A model generated the notes under the pieces. The model saw only the letters and a list, made by a program, of their open reading frames with translations. It was not told the DNA's origin and made no database searches. The position numbers and the translations under genes were made by a program. DNA of 26,045 nt from Methanomicrobiales archaeon (GTDB lineage Archaea > Halobacteriota > Methanomicrobia > Methanomicrobiales > Methanoculleaceae), in the NCBI GenBank assembly GCA_012521035.1, contig JAAYND010000123.1, positions 1 through 26,045 of the forward strand, read 5' to 3'. Shown here piece by piece: positions 7,705-14,977 of the stretch. Numbering within the stretch: position 1 is the first letter of the stretch; the number at the start of each line of letters is the position of its first letter.

Positions 7705-8816
7705 ACCGCTGCTGCGACCTCCTCTTTGCTCCCCGAGACTTCGGTAACCCCATCGAAGGTCATGAGCGAGAATAGTCCCTCCGCCGCCCCCATAGCCGGC
7801 GGAGCGTTCACGACAACCATCCGCAGACCCGTCTCGAGCATCTCCTGCGCCCGCTCATCCTCATGCCAGCCAAGCTTGAAGGCCACTGTCACGGGGTGGC
7901 AGGCGGCCATAACCTCATCGATGATCTTCGGGAGGGGGGTGAGCCTTACCGTCAGGGGCGAGCCGCTCGGGATCTTCCCCTCCTGACGTTCGGGCGCGAA
8001 GTCCGATATAGCGGCCGCGCTCACGTAGATATCGACCCCCTCGTCCCGGCAGATACGGAGGACCGCCGAGCGCATCTCCGCGGCGCTCGTAACATGGACG
8101 TTTCGCACACAGGGAAACACCCCGTTGTGCACCACTGTCACATCAGCGCCGAGCCTGAACGCCTCAAGCGCGAGCGCCCGTCCCATCCGGCCGGTCGAGC
8201 GGGTGGTGAGGATCCGGACGTCATCGAGGGGTTCGGCACACGCGCCACTCGTTATGAGGACACGCTTTCCTGCAAGCGGTCTCTCAGATATCGCCCGTTC
8301 GGCGTGGAGGACGATCGTCTCGTTATCGGCGATCTTCGCCTTCCCTTCCTCGATCCGGGGGGGGATGATATCGACGCCCCAGGACCGGAGCCGGTCGAGG
8401 TTCTCCGCGACGCCGGGGTGGCGGTACATGCTCTCATGCATCGCCGGGGCGACCACAACCGGCATCCCCCGCCCGAGCGCCGTCGTCGCAAACGTCGTCA
8501 CCGGTGTATCGTCTATCCCGCAGGCGATCTTTCCTATGGTGTTTGCCGTGCAGGGCGCGATCAGCAGGAGATCGGCGGCCCCGCCCTCCCCGCAGTAGAG
8601 GACATGCTCCACAAGCCCCGTGATCCGGGTCACCACCGGCCTCCCCGTCGCGTAGGTCAGGGCATCGGGGTGGATGATCCCGGCCGCCGCTCCGGTCATG
8701 ACCGCCTGGACCTCAGCGCCCAGACGGCGCAGGGCGTGGGCGAGTTTCACCGTCTCCACGGCCGCGATACTCCCGGTCACTGCAAGGACGACCGTCTTTC
8801 CTGAGAGTCTTTTCAT
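7686..8816 (-). CDS. coaBC: Bifunctional phosphopantothenoylcysteine decarboxylase / phosphopantothenate--cysteine ligase
   Basis: Two-domain CoA biosynthesis enzyme of 376 residues. The N-terminal CoaC flavoprotein domain has VLAVTGSIAAVETVKL (about 10-25), the likely catalytic His71 in VEHVLYC, ADLLLIAPCTANTIGK (81-96) and PAMHESMY (124-131), where many bacterial proteins have PAMNxxMW. The C-terminal CoaB ligase domain starts near 182 with RVLITSGACAEPLDDVR and STGRMGRALA, and ends with AFKLGWHEDERAQEML. An in-frame start 10 codons upstream exists, but the ATG at 8816 makes a 4-base ATGA overlap with the taw2 stop and is preferred. Confidence 0.95.
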   Translation of the reverse strand: MKRLSGKTVVLAVTGSIAAVETVKLAHALRRLGAEVQAVMTGAAAGIIHPDALTYATGRPVVTRITGLVEHVLYCGEGGAADLLLIAPCTANTIGKIACGIDDTPVTTFATTALGRGMPVVVAPAMHESMYRHPGVAENLDRLRSWGVDIIPPRIEEGKAKIADNETIVLHAERAISERPLAGKRVLITSGACAEPLDDVRILTTRSTGRMGRALALEAFRLGADVTVVHNGVFPCVRNVHVTSAAEMRSAVLRICRDEGVDIYVSAAAISDFAPERQEGKIPSGSPLTVRLTPLPKIIDEVMAACHPVTVAFKLGWHEDERAQEMLETGLRMVVVNAPPAMGAAEGLFSLMTFDGVTEVSGSKEEVAAAVWSGLL

Positions 8817-9688
8817 GATATCGTCACATCCTGCACCATATGCCACGCATGCGGACCGTACTTCTTCACCCGGCGAGCGGTGATCGATGCTCTGAGCCCG
8901 GTCTCCGCCACCGCCTCCCGGATCGCAGAAGTCGCATCCCCGATGCTATGGAGATGCAGTACACTCCCGCCATGAACATGGGCGAGAGCGTCGGCGAGCA
9001 TCGAGGGGGCCTCGAAGTGCCCCATAAGGATCCGGTCGTATGTGCCGGAGAGGAGCGCCCGGCAGTCACCGATCTCCGCCATGATGCGGTCCGCGAGATG
9101 GTTTTCTATAATATTTCGCCTCAGGTATTCAAATGCTGTCGGGTTGATCTCCATCGCGTGGACCGTCGCGCCGCTTGCGGCTGCCGGTATGGTGAAGTAG
9201 CCGATCCCGGCAAACATATCGGCGACCCGCTCGCCAGGACGGACGAGGGCTGCGATCCTCGCCTTCTCGTTGCGGTTGCCTTGCGCAAACATCACCCGGC
9301 CAGGATCGAGTATGAACGTATAGCCCTCCTCGCGGTGGCGCACCTCACCGGTTGTCCCGTAGAGTATCTCCACGTCGGGTGTGCGCATCGCGCCCACAAA
9401 CCCCTTCACCCGGATAACCCCACGGGGCCGACAGTGACGGATAATTCCCGCAAGTTCTTCATCGGTCGGTGCATCGCCGTGGAGGACCGCGACATCCCCG
9501 ATGAGGTGGTAGCCGCGCCCCCGGTAGACCTCGCGTTCCGGGAGATCCTCATCGGCCGGATACCCTTCCCTGACAGGAACCCAGGCAGTGCCGTCCCGGA
9601 CATACGGTCGGCGGGTTCGGTCCACCCACTCAGCGTCCCGGAGACCGGCAAGGGCGGCCGCCGGCACCTTCCGCGCACGCACCGCCAC
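8813..9688 (-). CDS. taw2: tRNA(Phe) wyosine-pathway aminocarboxypropyltransferase (Taw2/TYW2-like)
   Basis: Class I SAM-fold enzyme that in this family transfers the 3-amino-3-carboxypropyl group of SAM to 4-demethylwyosine at position 37 of tRNA(Phe). The SAM site is DMFAGIGYFTIP (157-168), followed by EINPTAFEYLRRNI (about 180-193). The element before it reads MFAQGNRNEKARI (133-145); the related methyltransferase Trm5 usually has an SPR...ER pattern here, which favours Taw2. GTG at 9688 directly abuts the stop of the upstream gene; a second in-frame GTG 6 bases downstream is also possible. Trm5 remains the main alternative. Confidence 0.82.
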   Translation of the reverse strand: MAVRARKVPAAALAGLRDAEWVDRTRRPYVRDGTAWVPVREGYPADEDLPEREVYRGRGYHLIGDVAVLHGDAPTDEELAGIIRHCRPRGVIRVKGFVGAMRTPDVEILYGTTGEVRHREEGYTFILDPGRVMFAQGNRNEKARIAALVRPGERVADMFAGIGYFTIPAAASGATVHAMEINPTAFEYLRRNIIENHLADRIMAEIGDCRALLSGTYDRILMGHFEAPSMLADALAHVHGGSVLHLHSIGDATSAIREAVAETGLRASITARRVKKYGPHAWHMVQDVTIS

Positions 9689-10735
9689 TCACCCGACGAT
9701 GACCAGGCGGTCCTGCTCTTCGTCACGGAGCACCCGGATCGACTGCCCCTCAATCGGGAACGTCCAGGGGAGAGCATCGAGTTCCCGGGTCTTATAGGTC
9801 TTCGGGTCCATAAGCCCCACAACATCCGGCTGGGTGAAGACGACGAGCGCCGACTCGGCCTCACGGACGTTTCCTATAAGGCGCTCGACCTCCGCCTCGG
9901 TGAGGGTCCGGGCCACGCCGGCCTTGAGATCGAAGACCCGGAGGCGCTGCTGCCGCTCGATATCGCGAACCTCGAAGTAGCCGCCCCGGGATACCACGAC
10001 ATCCCCTTTCTGGTAGTAGGGGAGGCGGATCGAGTAGGTGACGCGGTAGAGGGCTTTCCCGTCCTTCTCGCCGACAAGTTTCGGGTGGGTCGTGTACCGA
10101 CCGCCGAGCGCCCCGGTGATCATCCTCGCGATCTCCTGGCCGAGGTGCTGAGACCCGACGGTGATATCGACGCCGTCCTTTGAGTTCTCAAGCTCCGATA
10201 TGAACGAGAGCCGATCGCCCGCCTCCTGGAGCGCCTCTTCAGTCTGTTCTGCGATGCTCGCAGCGACCTTACGCTCGTAGGCGTTGATCTTCCTCTCCGT
10301 GGCCCGCACCTGGACGATCCCTTCGTAGTAGCCGCCTGAGATCCGGCTACACCGATCGCAGGCCTCCTTCTGCCAGAGGATCTCGATCTCGCAGGTCTCG
10401 TGGACCGGGACCGAGTAGAGGGTCGCCTCCAGATCGAGCGTGCAGATGGTCCGGTTCGGCCCGGTCTCCTCTGACCGGACGGTGACCCTGATATCCTTCG
10501 CATCCTCGTGGATCTTTGTCGCCGAGATCGCCAGCTCAGCGATGAGGTCTTCACGCGACACACGCAGGTCGGACCAGGTTCTGCCGTGTTTCTGCGAGTC
10601 GCAGACCGGGCAATAGACTGCGGTCACGCGGGGTTCGCAGGTGAGCACCCTGGTATCAGCGGCCCGACACTCAGGACAGAGTCCTCCCTCTGTCGGCTGC
10701 CCGCAACGGGGGCAGATGTTTGTCTGTATGGTCAT
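9689..10735 (-). CDS. NMD3-like zinc-ribbon protein (60S export factor homologue)
   Basis: Archaeal homologue of eukaryotic Nmd3, the large ribosomal subunit export adaptor; in archaea a role in large-subunit assembly or translation is assumed but not established. The protein has 348 residues. The N-terminus carries cysteine pairs CPRC and CPEC (Cys8, 11, 20, 23) and CPVC (42, 45), with a later CDRC pair in WQKEACDRCSRISGGYYEG, the typical Nmd3 zinc-binding arrangement. The C-terminal part (YYQKGDVVVSRGGYFEVRDI and after) resembles the beta-barrel domains. It overlaps the DUF424 stop by 4 bases. Confidence 0.88.
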   Translation of the reverse strand: MTIQTNICPRCGQPTEGGLCPECRAADTRVLTCEPRVTAVYCPVCDSQKHGRTWSDLRVSREDLIAELAISATKIHEDAKDIRVTVRSEETGPNRTICTLDLEATLYSVPVHETCEIEILWQKEACDRCSRISGGYYEGIVQVRATERKINAYERKVAASIAEQTEEALQEAGDRLSFISELENSKDGVDITVGSQHLGQEIARMITGALGGRYTTHPKLVGEKDGKALYRVTYSIRLPYYQKGDVVVSRGGYFEVRDIERQQRLRVFDLKAGVARTLTEAEVERLIGNVREAESALVVFTQPDVVGLMDPKTYKTRELDALPWTFPIEGQSIRVLRDEEQDRLVIVG

Positions 10736-11025
10736 ATACCGAATACCTGGGCATGGGGGATGCCACCGATCATGACACAGTCCTCTTCCCTGACAAGCCC
10801 CAGGGCGATAGCGAGGGCTACAACACGCCTCCCTATAATGTTTGCATTCATCGCGTCGGTAAGAGCCCGACCGACCTCTTCCTCGGTGGCACGCTCTGTG
10901 CCGTAAAACCCTCCGGTGACGCAGACTTCCACGTCTCCATGCATCAGGGTGACGCCCAGGAGCTCGGAGTCGCAGGCGGCCACCACCTCACCGGCGCCCG
11001 GTATGTGGTGCACTTTCAGGTACAT
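10732..11025 (-). CDS. DUF424 family small protein
   Basis: Archaeal conserved small protein of 97 residues with no assigned function that I know of. It reads MYLKVHHIPGAGEVVAACD at the start, GDVEVCVTGGFYG in the middle and CVMIGGIPHAQVFGI at the end, which fits the DUF424 pattern. Two ATG codons lie in tandem (11028 and 11025) and either could be used; GAG 4 or 7 bases upstream does not decide. The gene sits 21 bases after the TatD-type hydrolase and overlaps the NMD3-like gene by 4 bases, a pairing with RNA or ribosome-linked genes that may hint at its field of action. Confidence 0.85.
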   Translation of the reverse strand: MYLKVHHIPGAGEVVAACDSELLGVTLMHGDVEVCVTGGFYGTERATEEEVGRALTDAMNANIIGRRVVALAIALGLVREEDCVMIGGIPHAQVFGI

Positions 11026-11049
11026 CATAGATCTCTATGACGGGAGTTA

Positions 11050-11901
11050 TCAAAAAGGTGCACTGTTCTGCGAGGGAAGGACGATATCCACGCCGTAGGT
11101 GCGCGACGGAGTATCGGCGTGGATGCGCCAGGCGTCTTCTTCGGTGATGAGTCCCTCTTCCAGGTAACGGCGCGTGAACCGGGGGACAGACTTCGGGCCG
11201 ATCACCGCGCCGGGCCGGGCGTTCTCATCCATGTAGTCGCTCTCCATGGTGAACCACCGCCCCGCCCGGGCGAGTGCCGGTATATCCTCGTGTCGCGCGA
11301 TGAGCGAGGGCATAAGCGGGGTATCGGGGGTCGCGAAGTGTTTGACGACATGTTCAATGGAGATTCCCGCCCGCCCGGCCATATCGACGACATCGGCGCA
11401 GGGGCCGCTCTCGGCGTGGAGCTGGACGGCGCAGTCACACTCCGCACCGAGCTCGAGGGCATGGAAGAGAACCGTGTTAGATGCCGCAAGCACGTCCGGG
11501 GCGACCTCGTAGTGGGGCCGGCCGCTCTTCAGCGCGACGGCCTCCCCCTCCTCGACGTAGCGGGCGGCGAGATCGAGCCCGGCCATCATGATCCCGGCGG
11601 CCGCATCCAGGCTCATCCGCTCAGCGAGGCGACTGATCTCCGCCGGGTGGACGCCGAGGACCGGGTAGACCACAAGCCCGATCTCCCGGATCATGGCAGC
11701 CGTCCTGAGGGTTGCATCAAAGGCCCCACGGTAGTCCTCGCCGGACGAGGGCGTGATACCGTATGACCAGGAGGGTTTTGTGACGAGAAAGATATGTGTC
11801 CCCCCGCTCCGCTGGAAATCTTTTGCGGCCTCGATCCCCCGCCCGTTTACCGGGTCGATGTGGATATGGTCGTCGGTGATCGGTATACCGGAGAGTATCA
11901 T
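11050..11901 (-). CDS. TatD-related metal-dependent hydrolase (TIM-barrel amidohydrolase fold)
   Basis: Predicted metal-dependent hydrolase of 283 residues. The N-terminal metal site is DDHIHIDP (His12, His14), and further likely ligands are in YPVLGVHPAEI (His85), AVQLHAESGP and IEHVVKHF. The substrate is unknown; relatives include TatD nucleases and archaeal amidohydrolases of the urease superfamily. It starts with an ATGA overlap on mptD and is followed after 21 bases by DUF424, so it belongs to the long operon. Confidence 0.8.
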   Translation of the reverse strand: MILSGIPITDDHIHIDPVNGRGIEAAKDFQRSGGTHIFLVTKPSWSYGITPSSGEDYRGAFDATLRTAAMIREIGLVVYPVLGVHPAEISRLAERMSLDAAAGIMMAGLDLAARYVEEGEAVALKSGRPHYEVAPDVLAASNTVLFHALELGAECDCAVQLHAESGPCADVVDMAGRAGISIEHVVKHFATPDTPLMPSLIARHEDIPALARAGRWFTMESDYMDENARPGAVIGPKSVPRFTRRYLEEGLITEEDAWRIHADTPSRTYGVDIVLPSQNSAPF

Positions 11902-12227
11902 AAAAACTCGACGACCTCCATCATGGGGTAGTCGTCCTCGAGGCGCAGCCTGGCCCGGCAGGTGGTCTCACCTACCCGGGTCGTGATCTCAACATCAAAC
12001 ATCTTCCCGGTGAGCTCCGAGTAGCCGAACCGGTTTGAGACCATGAGATCGCGGTTCAGTCGGACGCGGATATCCGTCACGTAGGGCTGGAGGCCGATGG
12101 CCGCCTCGATCGCTGCCTCAACAGCGCCGGCGGTCTCGCGGGCGATCGGTGTCCCGACGAACTGGTGGTATATGACGCCGAGTTTGATACCTGCTTCAAA
12201 CGCGGCCTTCTCGCGGTCGTTGATCAT
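11898..12227 (-). CDS. mptD: Dihydroneopterin aldolase, archaeal MptD type (DUF372)
   Basis: MptD cleaves 7,8-dihydroneopterin to 6-hydroxymethyl-dihydropterin and glycolaldehyde, a step in methanopterin synthesis. The protein is 109 residues, the usual small size. The signature FEAGIKLGVIYHQFVGTP lies at about 10-27. A longer frame reaches 12353, but its extra 42 residues are low-complexity and a TATA-like box lies just upstream of the ATG at 12227. It is the first gene of the ten-gene operon and overlaps the next gene by 4 bases (ATGA). Confidence 0.88.
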   Translation of the reverse strand: MINDREKAAFEAGIKLGVIYHQFVGTPIARETAGAVEAAIEAAIGLQPYVTDIRVRLNRDLMVSNRFGYSELTGKMFDVEITTRVGETTCRARLRLEDDYPMMEVVEFL

Positions 12228-12251
12228 AATGATAGTCAGGTTTGTGGTGCA

Positions 12252-12261
12252 GGGTAATAAG
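12252..12261 (-). promoter_or_regulatory. Candidate TATA box of the mptD operon
   Basis: On the minus strand CCTTATTACC lies about 25-34 bases before the mptD ATG. Normal archaeal spacing would put the transcription start within a few bases of the ATG, suggesting a leaderless or near-leaderless mRNA for the long operon. Confidence 0.4.
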
Positions 12262-12384
12262 GGGCTGTCCGCCCGGGGATCGGTACTCTTTTTTTCCGGC
12301 GCTGCTCCGGCCCTGGGGGGCAAAACGAGATAGACGCGACGGTCACCTCGCATCCCCCCACGAGGTTATATCACCAGGTGCCCC

Positions 12385-12406
12385 GGGCGCCTGAGTGGCG
12401 GCGCCC
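12385..12406 (-). terminator. Hairpin just after the DUF373 gene
   Basis: A perfect 7-base stem (GGGCGCC and GGCGCCC) with an 8-base loop starts 9 bases after the DUF373 stop codon. No T-run follows it on the minus strand, so it may instead stabilise the 3' end or affect the downstream mptD promoter region. Confidence 0.4.
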
Positions 12407-12414
12407 CTCCAGCG

Positions 12415-13539
12415 CTACACCCCTCTCTCCACCAGCATCAGTTCGCATTCATCTCCCCCCTTCCCCAGGAACGACTGGAGGTAGACGCCGAAGAAAGCGC
12501 AGAAGAGGCCGCCGATCGTGGTGAAGATGATGTACTTCGCGCCGGCGTCGTCAGCTATCGGGAAGCCCGGAATCTCACTGATCGAGAGGATATAGATGCT
12601 TGCACCGTAAGCGATGACCCCTATCGCCAGTACAAAGAACGGAATGGCGATCACCCGCCTGACTGCCTCCCGCTCATTGAGGAAGACATCGATGATCTTC
12701 CCCCCCGATGCAACGAGGCCGGCGGCGGTGAACCAGGCGATAGAGCCGTACATGAATGCCAGGATCTGAAAAAAAATGCCGGAGGCTGTATAATAATCAA
12801 GGAGGCTTATAAGCCCGAGGATAACCCCTACGATACAAAGCAGTATTGCAGTGATATACGAGACGAACGTAAACCTGCCGCCATGAAGCGATGTCCTCAA
12901 CGATAAGACAAAATAACTGAATATCTCGTCGATCCCCATACCCTTGAAGAGCAGGTAGATACCGACGACGCCGACGACGACGATGGTCGCCCCCTCCGGG
13001 TACCCCAGGAGGTAGCCTGCTGCGTAGAGGAGCATGGCAAGACCGAGCGGCACAAGGACCAGTTTTGAGACCTTCGGGTCATCGAGAAGTCGCTTCAGGA
13101 TGTAGTAGGTTCCTTCGAGGTTTGGCATCTGGGTGACCACAACCCTCCGCACGCTGCTGACCGGTACCCGGGACTGGATGATCGGAAGGACGTATTCATC
13201 CTCGGCACCGTCCGTCACCAGGATGCAGGAATTCGAATCCGTCCTCCCCAGGATCGCATCAAGACTGGACGCAATCCGCCGGTCCCCTTCGAGCAGGTTC
13301 ATGTGATTGCCGCAGATGACGGCGACGGCAACCTCCTCTCCTCGTTCGACAAGTTCATCATAGATCTTGACCGTCTCAAATATCGCGTTAACGTCAGAGT
13401 CTTCAGGATCGATCAGGCCGAGGGAGGTCGCCGCGTGGAGGCATGCCTCCCTGCCCACAACCGGGCCATCTATCTGAGCCTTGAACCCGAGATCGTCATC
13501 ACGATCGACGCAAAGAACGAGCGTCCGCTCTTTTACCAT
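12415..13539 (-). CDS. DUF373 family multi-spanning membrane protein
   Basis: Archaeal membrane protein of unknown function, 374 residues. A soluble N-terminal domain of about 165 residues begins TLVLCVDRDDDLGFKAQI and contains VAVICGNHMN and ILVTDGAEDEYVLPII. The remainder has several hydrophobic spans (VLVPLGLAMLLYAAGYLL, ATIVVVGVVGIYLLF, ITAILLCIVGVILGLISLL, FFVLAIGVIAYGASIYIL, YIIFTTIGGLFCAFFGVYL). This architecture matches DUF373. It is transcribed alone, with a TATA-like box close to its start and hairpins or T-runs on either side. Confidence 0.88.
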   Translation of the reverse strand: MVKERTLVLCVDRDDDLGFKAQIDGPVVGREACLHAATSLGLIDPEDSDVNAIFETVKIYDELVERGEEVAVAVICGNHMNLLEGDRRIASSLDAILGRTDSNSCILVTDGAEDEYVLPIIQSRVPVSSVRRVVVTQMPNLEGTYYILKRLLDDPKVSKLVLVPLGLAMLLYAAGYLLGYPEGATIVVVGVVGIYLLFKGMGIDEIFSYFVLSLRTSLHGGRFTFVSYITAILLCIVGVILGLISLLDYYTASGIFFQILAFMYGSIAWFTAAGLVASGGKIIDVFLNEREAVRRVIAIPFFVLAIGVIAYGASIYILSISEIPGFPIADDAGAKYIIFTTIGGLFCAFFGVYLQSFLGKGGDECELMLVERGV

Positions 13540-13559
13540 TCACTAGAACATCTCTTCGA

Positions 13560-13573
13560 ATCTATTAAATAAT
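13560..13573 (-). promoter_or_regulatory. Candidate TATA box of the DUF373 gene
   Basis: The minus strand reads AAATTATTTAATAG, about 25-30 bases before the ATG at 13539. The spacing suggests a leaderless or very short-leader transcript. Confidence 0.45.
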
Positions 13574-13590
13574 TTGCAGCGATGCCGGAG

Positions 13591-13650
13591 AAAAAATATT
13601 CGATGGGATGGCCTGCGGGCTTCACGGCTTCCCCGATGATCGGGAAAAAA
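13591..13650 (-). terminator. Two T-runs after the coiled-coil gene
   Basis: On the minus strand, downstream of the stop at 13654, there are two six-T runs (13645-13650 and 13591-13596). A CCCGAT/ATCGGG dyad lies just after the first. T-rich stretches are the usual archaeal termination signal, so this is the likely end of the coiled-coil transcript. Confidence 0.5.
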
Positions 13651-13653
13651 GTA

Positions 13654-14514
13654 TTAGATAAGTTTGGCACGCTGAAGCAGGAGCAGGTCGTCAGTAGTGA
13701 GTTTCTCCCCGCTCCGGAACTGTTCAAAGATCCTCTCTGCCTCTTTCCGAACCGCTTTCTGCTCTTTTGTGACCCGGGTCTTCCTGGTTTTCTTGCGCAG
13801 GCCCGAGATCACCTTATCATAATCACGAAGTTCCTTCTGGCAGGCGATGAACTGTTTGTGCTCCTCATCAGCCGATTCCTGAGCTTCAACAAACTGCTGG
13901 TGAGCAGCATCAGCCTCCTCACGGGATCTGTCGGCCTTCCGGTATGACTCGACCATCAGGTCATGGTGCTGCTGTGCAGCCTCAGCCTTCTCCGTGACCT
14001 CCTTGTGGATCTCAGAAGCCTGTCTGCGGAATTCACGGGCTTCAGTGAGCTTCGTCCGCATCTCCTTGTTCTGTTCAAGTTCGGCTTCCTGATCCTTGAC
14101 CGATGCCTTCAGGTGCTTGATCTTCTCGATCAGTTCGCGCTCCTTATCGGTGCTGTAGACCTCTGTCTGCTGCTTGAACTCAAGGTGCTCGATCTGCTTC
14201 TGCAGTTCTTTGATGCCCCGGTTCCTGAGGTTGCCATGCTCCTTCTTGAAGGCCTCGATCTCCTCAAAGAGCACGTTTGCCTTCTCGTTGTACTCGTTCC
14301 TCTGATCTTTCAGCGCCTGGACATCTTCGTTGATCTTATCCCGCTGCTCTTTATGCTGCTGCGCCTCCTCGACAAATTCGCGGGTCTGTGCATTCAGCGC
14401 GTTGCGTTCACGGGCATTCTTGCTGGCAAGCGCGTTAAGCTCGTTACGCCTGTCTTTGTGCTGTTCAGACTCCGCAAGGACTTTTTTTCTCTTCTCAATC
14501 AAATCATTCAGCAT
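13654..14514 (-). CDS. Coiled-coil protein (COG1340-like)
   Basis: Archaeal protein of 286 residues that is almost entirely charged and helical. Long runs of Lys/Glu/Gln heptads extend from about 1 to 240, for example EKRKKVLAESEQHKDRRNEL and IEHLEFKQQTEVYSTDKERE. A basic patch RKKTRKTRVTKEQKA lies near 238-252 and the short end segment is GEKLTTDDLLLLQRAKLI. This fits the COG1340 'uncharacterised coiled-coil' family, common in methanogens and haloarchaea. The function is unknown. The ATG at 14514 follows GGTAGAG. Its promoter may lie near 14753-14776, giving a leader of more than 200 bases. Confidence 0.82.
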   Translation of the reverse strand: MLNDLIEKRKKVLAESEQHKDRRNELNALASKNARERNALNAQTREFVEEAQQHKEQRDKINEDVQALKDQRNEYNEKANVLFEEIEAFKKEHGNLRNRGIKELQKQIEHLEFKQQTEVYSTDKERELIEKIKHLKASVKDQEAELEQNKEMRTKLTEAREFRRQASEIHKEVTEKAEAAQQHHDLMVESYRKADRSREEADAAHQQFVEAQESADEEHKQFIACQKELRDYDKVISGLRKKTRKTRVTKEQKAVRKEAERIFEQFRSGEKLTTDDLLLLQRAKLI

Positions 14515-14977
14515 TCTCTACCAATCCTCGACATTCGGTACCTGTCTCATATTCCCTGCCAGCGAGACTGTTCCCATGCGCATGCAAAGATACCGGAGGC
14601 TTACGCAACGGCTATACCACAAGAAAAGACACTTACCGGACTCGCGGACGAGGCCGTTATTCATCAGTCTGCTCATGTGTTCAACCCCGGTACCATGACG
14701 ACCGCAGTTCCGCAGGTTCTGCGCTCCGCACAATACACCCCGTACTGGAGGGATTATACAAGAACGTCTATAATTCTAACGTCATCATCACTATTAAGGA
14801 TTTCGCAGACCTGCTTTCAGGACTTCAGTGGGCCGGGAGCACAGGAGGGGGAGGATGCCCATAACAGTATAATCTCGCGCCCGGGCAGAGATCGATCTCC
14901 CGGCACGAGCGGGCGGATCACCGGGGGATAAGCACTACAAGAAACCCGAAAAAATATGGTACAGAGGATTGGAGGGT
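14515..14977. other. Gene-poor interval between ftsZ and the coiled-coil gene
   Basis: About 460 bases without a convincing gene. Two minus-strand AT-rich elements (TGTATAATC at 14753-14761 and a TTATAGA-type element at 14769-14776) could be the promoter of the coiled-coil gene. A minus-strand open frame ending at 14518 can be read from an ATG near 14676 (about 52 codons, beginning MSRLMNNGLVRESGK). It ends 3 bases before the coiled-coil ATG, so it might be a coupled leader peptide, but its composition is unconvincing. The ftsZ-proximal part has a GAGATCGATCTC palindrome (14888-14899) inside a GC-rich dyad and a T-run after ftsZ. Confidence 0.45.
14949..14954 (-). terminator. T-run after ftsZ
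   Basis: Six T residues on the minus strand 24-29 bases after the ftsZ stop codon, in the context ATATTTTTTCGGG. This is a plausible archaeal U-rich terminator for the cdrS-ftsZ transcript. Confidence 0.5.

Noticed and set aside
8840..10183. 447-codon open frame on the plus strand opposite taw2 and the NMD3-like gene
   Set aside because: Antisense shadow; rich in His, Arg and Asp with no motif, and it runs across the junction of two well-supported genes.
14731..14833. Possible C/D-box RNA from a GTGATGA element on the minus strand
   Set aside because: No D or D' CTGA box at the required spacing was found.
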